64,000 nucleotides of DNA from Ponticaulis profundi (lineage in GTDB: Bacteria; Pseudomonadota; Alphaproteobacteria; Caulobacterales; Hyphomonadaceae): NCBI RefSeq assembly GCF_042659465.1, contig NZ_JBHSSW010000066.1, forward strand, positions 62,001-126,000, written 5' to 3'. The notes below the pieces were generated by a model, which had not been told where the DNA came from, did no database searches, and worked only from the letters and a program-made list of their open reading frames with translations. The stretch's first letter is position 1. The number at the start of each line of letters is the position of its first letter. Position numbers and translations under genes: made by a program. Shown piece by piece: positions 60,691 through 64,000 of this stretch.

Positions 60691-62223
60691 TCATTTGCGG
60701 AAAAAGTCCACAAGCTGAGCGGTAATCGGGTCATCAGTTTCGGATTCACCAGCGAGCGCTTTCTTGATTTTGGCTGCCTGAACCTTGCCGCGTTCGACGC
60801 CCCACTGGTCAAAACTGTTTACCCCCCAGAGGCGGCCAGCCAGAAATGTGCGGTGCTCGTAGAGTGCGATCAGAGCGCCAAGCGCATGCGCATTGAACGC
60901 CTTACATGCCAGGATCAATGATGGCTTGCCACCTGGCATGACCTTCTGCTTTCGGATGATCGGATCGAGGTCTGGCTCTTCCGCGGCAATTTCCTCTTCG
61001 CTTCGACCATTCGCAAGCACTTCGGCCTGAGCAAGTGCGTGAGCGATGAGCGCGCGGGTTCCATTGGGTTCCCGGTCCGGATTTAGTGCAACGATGAATT
61101 CCACCGCAACATTGCATGTCCCTTGGTGCAGCCATTGGTGGTAGGAGTGCTGCCCGATCGTGCCTTCGCCGCCCCACAGGCCTGAGATGGATTTTGCGGG
61201 GATGGACGAGCCATCGGGTTGAACGCTCTTCCCATTCGATTCCAGTTCCAATTGCTGCAGATATGTCGGCAGCATGCGTAAGGCGTTCGAATAAGCCAGA
61301 ACAATGCCGGATTCGACGTTTCGAATGGTCATATTCCAATAATCGATCAGGGCGAGTTTCAGTGCGAGATTGTCTGTCAGGGCAGCGGTTTGGACGTGCT
61401 CATCCATTTCTCGCGCACCCGCCAGAAATTCTTCAAACCAGCTTTTCCCGAAGGCAATCATGCAGGCGAGGCTACCGTTTGACCAAAGCGAAAAACGCCC
61501 TCCGACACTGATCGGCATATCGAACAGGCGGTCGCTGTCGCGCCCCAGCCAGGCTTTTGCCTTATCTGGAGAAGCCGTCACAAGAGCAAAATGTTCGGGC
61601 CATTCACGTCCGACATGCTCACTCATCCAGTCACGAACGCGTTCCAGATTGTAGATGGTCTCTTCTGATGAGAAGGATTTTGAAACGCCCACAACCAGCG
61701 TGGTGTGAGGATCTAACCCACTAAGCGCACGATCAAGGTCGAGAGGATCGACATTGGCCGCGAACCTTACATCAATCTCATTTGGGTAATCGTCCTTGCA
61801 GGCATCGTGCAACAGGCGCGGCCCAAAGTCCGATCCACCAATGCCAAGGTGTAGGACGGTTTTGAACTTACCGTCCGAACGCACTTTTTCGGCATATTCA
61901 AGTGCCGGGTCCAGCGTGACACGAAGCGCTTCGACATCGGGATTGTCTGACGGGTTTGCGCGTAGAGCCCAGTGCGTGGCGGGCCGATCTTCGGACGCAT
62001 TTACGTGCTCACCAGCAAAAAGCGCGGAAATCGCGCCTTCGATGTTCTGGCTTTTCGCGAAACTCAGAAGTGCCTGTTCTGCTTCAGAATCGAGAAATTG
62101 ACGCGACGCATTCAATGTCCACGGGCCTGCGCTGTAGATTGAGTCACTTCTCTGTTCTGCAAGAGCTTTCAGTGAAGATGCGTTCAGGCGCTTGGCCTGA
62201 GCGTTGATTTCAAGTTCGGTCAT
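60691..62223 (-). CDS. pgi: Glucose-6-phosphate isomerase
   Basis: 510 residues. It interconverts glucose 6-phosphate and fructose 6-phosphate. Signatures: HLGIGGSDFGPRLL, VGVSKSFSSEETIYN, SVGGRFSLWS, the family block GLWGGEGTIGQHSYHQWLHQGT and near the end NSFDQWGVERGK with active-site Lys. The gene feeds both glycolysis/Entner-Doudoroff recycling and precursor supply for the glycan genes around it. Confidence 0.96.
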   Translation of the reverse strand: MTELEINAQAKRLNASSLKALAEQRSDSIYSAGPWTLNASRQFLDSEAEQALLSFAKSQNIEGAISALFAGEHVNASEDRPATHWALRANPSDNPDVEALRVTLDPALEYAEKVRSDGKFKTVLHLGIGGSDFGPRLLHDACKDDYPNEIDVRFAANVDPLDLDRALSGLDPHTTLVVGVSKSFSSEETIYNLERVRDWMSEHVGREWPEHFALVTASPDKAKAWLGRDSDRLFDMPISVGGRFSLWSNGSLACMIAFGKSWFEEFLAGAREMDEHVQTAALTDNLALKLALIDYWNMTIRNVESGIVLAYSNALRMLPTYLQQLELESNGKSVQPDGSSIPAKSISGLWGGEGTIGQHSYHQWLHQGTCNVAVEFIVALNPDREPNGTRALIAHALAQAEVLANGRSEEEIAAEEPDLDPIIRKQKVMPGGKPSLILACKAFNAHALGALIALYEHRTFLAGRLWGVNSFDQWGVERGKVQAAKIKKALAGESETDDPITAQLVDFFRK

Positions 62224-62674
62224 TTAATCACTCCCGCCCGGTTTATTACGCTGTACGATGCAACGAGGTTTAAAGACATCAGATGTGTCCAACCTTTCAT
62301 CCCATCAGGCACGACGCTTTCATTGAGTAAGAGGTTCTAAGCCTACTCGCAACTGAACATTCGCAACTTCTATTTCTGGCGAAACTAATGAGTTTTTATG
62401 TTTTCGTATCGTGCCTCTCTGTGAAATGGATAGAGTGGTGCGAGATTTGCGTACACGATTTGCGGCTAAGCATATCTTGGATGCGAGAGAACCATGAATG
62501 TGGGCGTCTCTGCTTTAACGGCCTAAATTCAAAAAAACGTTTGTAATCGAAGTCGGATTTCGGTCTCATTAGCTGGGATGAGAAGGGGGATCACAGCGAA
62601 TGTCATTATTTCACTTTACATTAACCGTGTACTCCTGCACGGCAAAACTATTATTTTGAGTTGAGTAGAGTCAT
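62224..62674. other. 451-base AT-rich gap without a recognisable gene
   Basis: No open frame with a ribosome site or recognisable protein was seen, and no tRNA or hairpin terminator. The base composition drops clearly compared with pgi, with runs such as TTTTTATGTTTT and AAAAAAACG. It presumably contains promoters for pgi and for the glycosyltransferase at 62675, and may be the edge of a transferred polysaccharide island. Confidence 0.5.
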
Positions 62675-63850
62675 TTGATCTTGATTAAACGCGCTGTGTA
62701 TGAGGCGTTGCTTACTCTAGCACGCTGGCGTCACCAGTCTTTGAGCCGGGGACGAGAAAAAAAGTATTGGCCTGAAGGATTTGTTGTTTCCGGCTTTTTT
62801 CGAGATGAATTCGGTTTGGCACGGTCAGCTGAACTAACCGCCACGAAACTCGAAATGCTAGGCTTCAAAGTTATTCGGCACAATATTCGGAACGTGATGA
62901 ATACGCGTCCCTATTTTGCAAAATCTATAGACGCGCCTGAGGATTATGGATGGATTATTCATGCGAACCCGCCGGAAGTGTTGGCATTTCTGCTCTCTGT
63001 TGATCCGAGAAAAACGCCACGCGGAATGTGGTTAAGCTACTGGGCTTGGGAGCTGGACGTTTTTCCGAAGGGCTGGAGCTCAATGTCTGATATGTTTGAT
63101 GATGTGCTCGTGCCAAGTAAGTTCGTGCAGGACTCTCTTGCAACAAAAGGTGTGCAGACAAGCTTACTAACGCATCCTGTTTCGCTCGGTCGTACCGTTA
63201 GAAGAGTGGATGAGCGCGATGTAAAAAAGGCAAGAACATTTTTTATTCAGATGGATGGAAACTCGAGTTTTTCTCGTAAAAACATTCTTACAGCACTGGA
63301 GGCGTTTCGGATTGCTTTTAGGGATAGCAGTGAATTCGAATTGATTCTTAAAACCAGAAACCTGAAAGAATGCCATGAAGTGAAAATTCGAGAGCAGTTG
63401 GCTGGAATGAGTAACGTTCGATGGCTAAATTGGACGCTTGGCGAATCTAACTATCAGGAACTTTGGAATAAGGTCGACTGCGTCGTGTCCACACACAGAT
63501 CCGAAGGGTTCGGACTGGGGCTGGCTGAATCTGCCTGGCTAAATCGACCGATTATTGGAACTGGTTGGTCTGGAAACATGGACTATATGTGCGACGCCGG
63601 ACAAGGAAGCCTGCCTCACAAATTGATACCCGTGAAATCAACAGACGATGTATACGGGAAATACGCGAGCTCTGGAGCGGAGTGGGCTGACGTGGAGGTG
63701 GAGGATGTGGTTTCAGCAATGATGAATGTGGCTGATAATGGCTATGGTGGGCAACCTGAAGCTATTCGTCAGAGGCTCAGTCAACTGGAAACAGCTTGGG
63801 ACGAACATATGCAGCCTGGAAGTATATTTCGCGGTAATTACAGAATATAA
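62675..63850 (+). CDS. Glycosyltransferase, GT4/GT-B type
   Basis: 391 residues from TTG 62675 (weak ribosome site; no ATG fits better). GT-B fold: N-terminal SGFFRDEFGLARSAELTATKLE acceptor domain and C-terminal HRSEGFGLGLAESAWLNRPIIGTGWSGN, the nucleotide-sugar binding E-x7-E-like motif of GT4. Codon use is more AT-rich than in the genes before 62 kb, a sign of transfer. It begins the next part of the surface glycan region; donor and acceptor are unknown. Confidence 0.85.
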   Translation: MILIKRAVYEALLTLARWRHQSLSRGREKKYWPEGFVVSGFFRDEFGLARSAELTATKLEMLGFKVIRHNIRNVMNTRPYFAKSIDAPEDYGWIIHANPPEVLAFLLSVDPRKTPRGMWLSYWAWELDVFPKGWSSMSDMFDDVLVPSKFVQDSLATKGVQTSLLTHPVSLGRTVRRVDERDVKKARTFFIQMDGNSSFSRKNILTALEAFRIAFRDSSEFELILKTRNLKECHEVKIREQLAGMSNVRWLNWTLGESNYQELWNKVDCVVSTHRSEGFGLGLAESAWLNRPIIGTGWSGNMDYMCDAGQGSLPHKLIPVKSTDDVYGKYASSGAEWADVEVEDVVSAMMNVADNGYGGQPEAIRQRLSQLETAWDEHMQPGSIFRGNYRI

Positions 63851-63896
63851 GTTTGCTCGAGTCCGGAAGCGGTAAACGTCAGCGGGAGATGGAGCA

Positions 63897-64000
63897 ATTC
63901 GCATTCTTGCGGCATCAGTGGATTACCTGCCTCATCTTGGGGGCGTGTCTCTGATGACACATCATCTTTGTAACGCATTACAATGTGCTGGCGCTGAAGT
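63897..64000 (+). CDS. Glycosyltransferase family 4, N-terminal fragment at window edge
   Basis: Open to the window end (34 codons). The frame reads IRILAASVDYLPHLGGVSLM and continues THHLCNAL, a typical GT4 start (MRIL...DYLPHLGGV). There is no ATG, GTG or TTG where homologues start; ATT at 63897 aligns with the family Met and has GGGAG eight bases upstream. The alternative is GTG 63918, which removes the first strand. The frame is closed upstream by TAA at 63872. It probably belongs to the same glycan transcript as the gene at 62675, 46 bases before. Confidence 0.65.
   Translation, partial: MRILAASVDYLPHLGGVSLMTHHLCNALQCAGAE

Noticed and set aside
1..64000. CRISPR array, insertion sequence or prophage
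   Set aside because: No regularly spaced repeats, transposase, integrase or phage structural gene was seen anywhere in the window.

Overview
The window looks like a chromosome segment of a marine-type alphaproteobacterium, most likely near the Hyphomonadaceae (Caulobacterales-like). This is inferred from gene content and style: a TonB-dependent receptor with a TetR regulator, HolC next to PepA, a complete cbb3 oxidase locus with FixGHIS-type assembly genes, and above all a tRNA-His with A73, a G1-U72 pair and no encoded G-1, a feature known from Caulobacter and relatives. Base composition is moderately GC-rich and even, except for a visibly AT-richer stretch from about 62.2 kb to the end. No phage, insertion sequence, CRISPR array or rRNA operon was seen. 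|| 1-21.7 kb is mostly housekeeping: the pepA tail, holC, ndk, a membrane protein, an unusual ATP-grasp/peptidase C26 fusion, an OsmC protein, tRNA-Phe, rlmJ, an M28 peptidase lipoprotein, speE, a pirin, a UDG-family protein that overlaps a hydrolase lipoprotein, a methyltransferase-like protein, a Leu/Phe/Val/Glu-type amino acid dehydrogenase, the first copy (A) of a small unknown protein family, thiO, an acyl-CoA dehydrogenase, a DCC protein, panB, a YfgM-like TPR protein, bamB, der and tRNA-His. || 21.8-31.7 kb is an acetate-uptake and activation module: DUF4212 subunit plus sodium/solute symporter, a symporter-fused hybrid histidine kinase (CrbS type), a convergent LuxR-type regulator (CrbR type), a DcaP-like porin and acetyl-CoA synthetase. 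|| 31.9-39.3 kb holds an ABC exporter and then an uptake/catabolism locus of unknown substrate: MFS transporter plus alpha/beta hydrolase, a TetR regulator, and a TonB-dependent receptor. The same palindrome (TTCAACA-N2-TGTTGAA) stands before both the hydrolase operon and the receptor gene and is the likely TetR operator. || 39.4-47.4 kb (minus strand) is ccoNOQP followed by ccoGHIS, for a high-affinity cbb3 terminal oxidase and its copper-dependent assembly. ccoS and ccoQ are short and easily missed. A small DUF2946-like membrane protein is divergent from ccoN, followed by copy B of the small unknown family, a lipid-anchored cytochrome c and a propionyl-CoA carboxylase beta subunit. || 51.5-64 kb starts with tRNA-Trp and becomes a surface-polysaccharide region: UDP-glucuronate 4-epimerase, a sugar aminotransferase, a 4,6-dehydratase-like enzyme, a sugar nucleotidyltransferase, a histidine phosphatase, KdsD, an unrecognised protein with a nucleotidyltransferase-like signature, a GT2 transferase, then the central-carbon pair pgi and transaldolase/fsa, and two further glycosyltransferases. 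The last one is cut by the window edge and appears to begin at a non-standard ATT codon.
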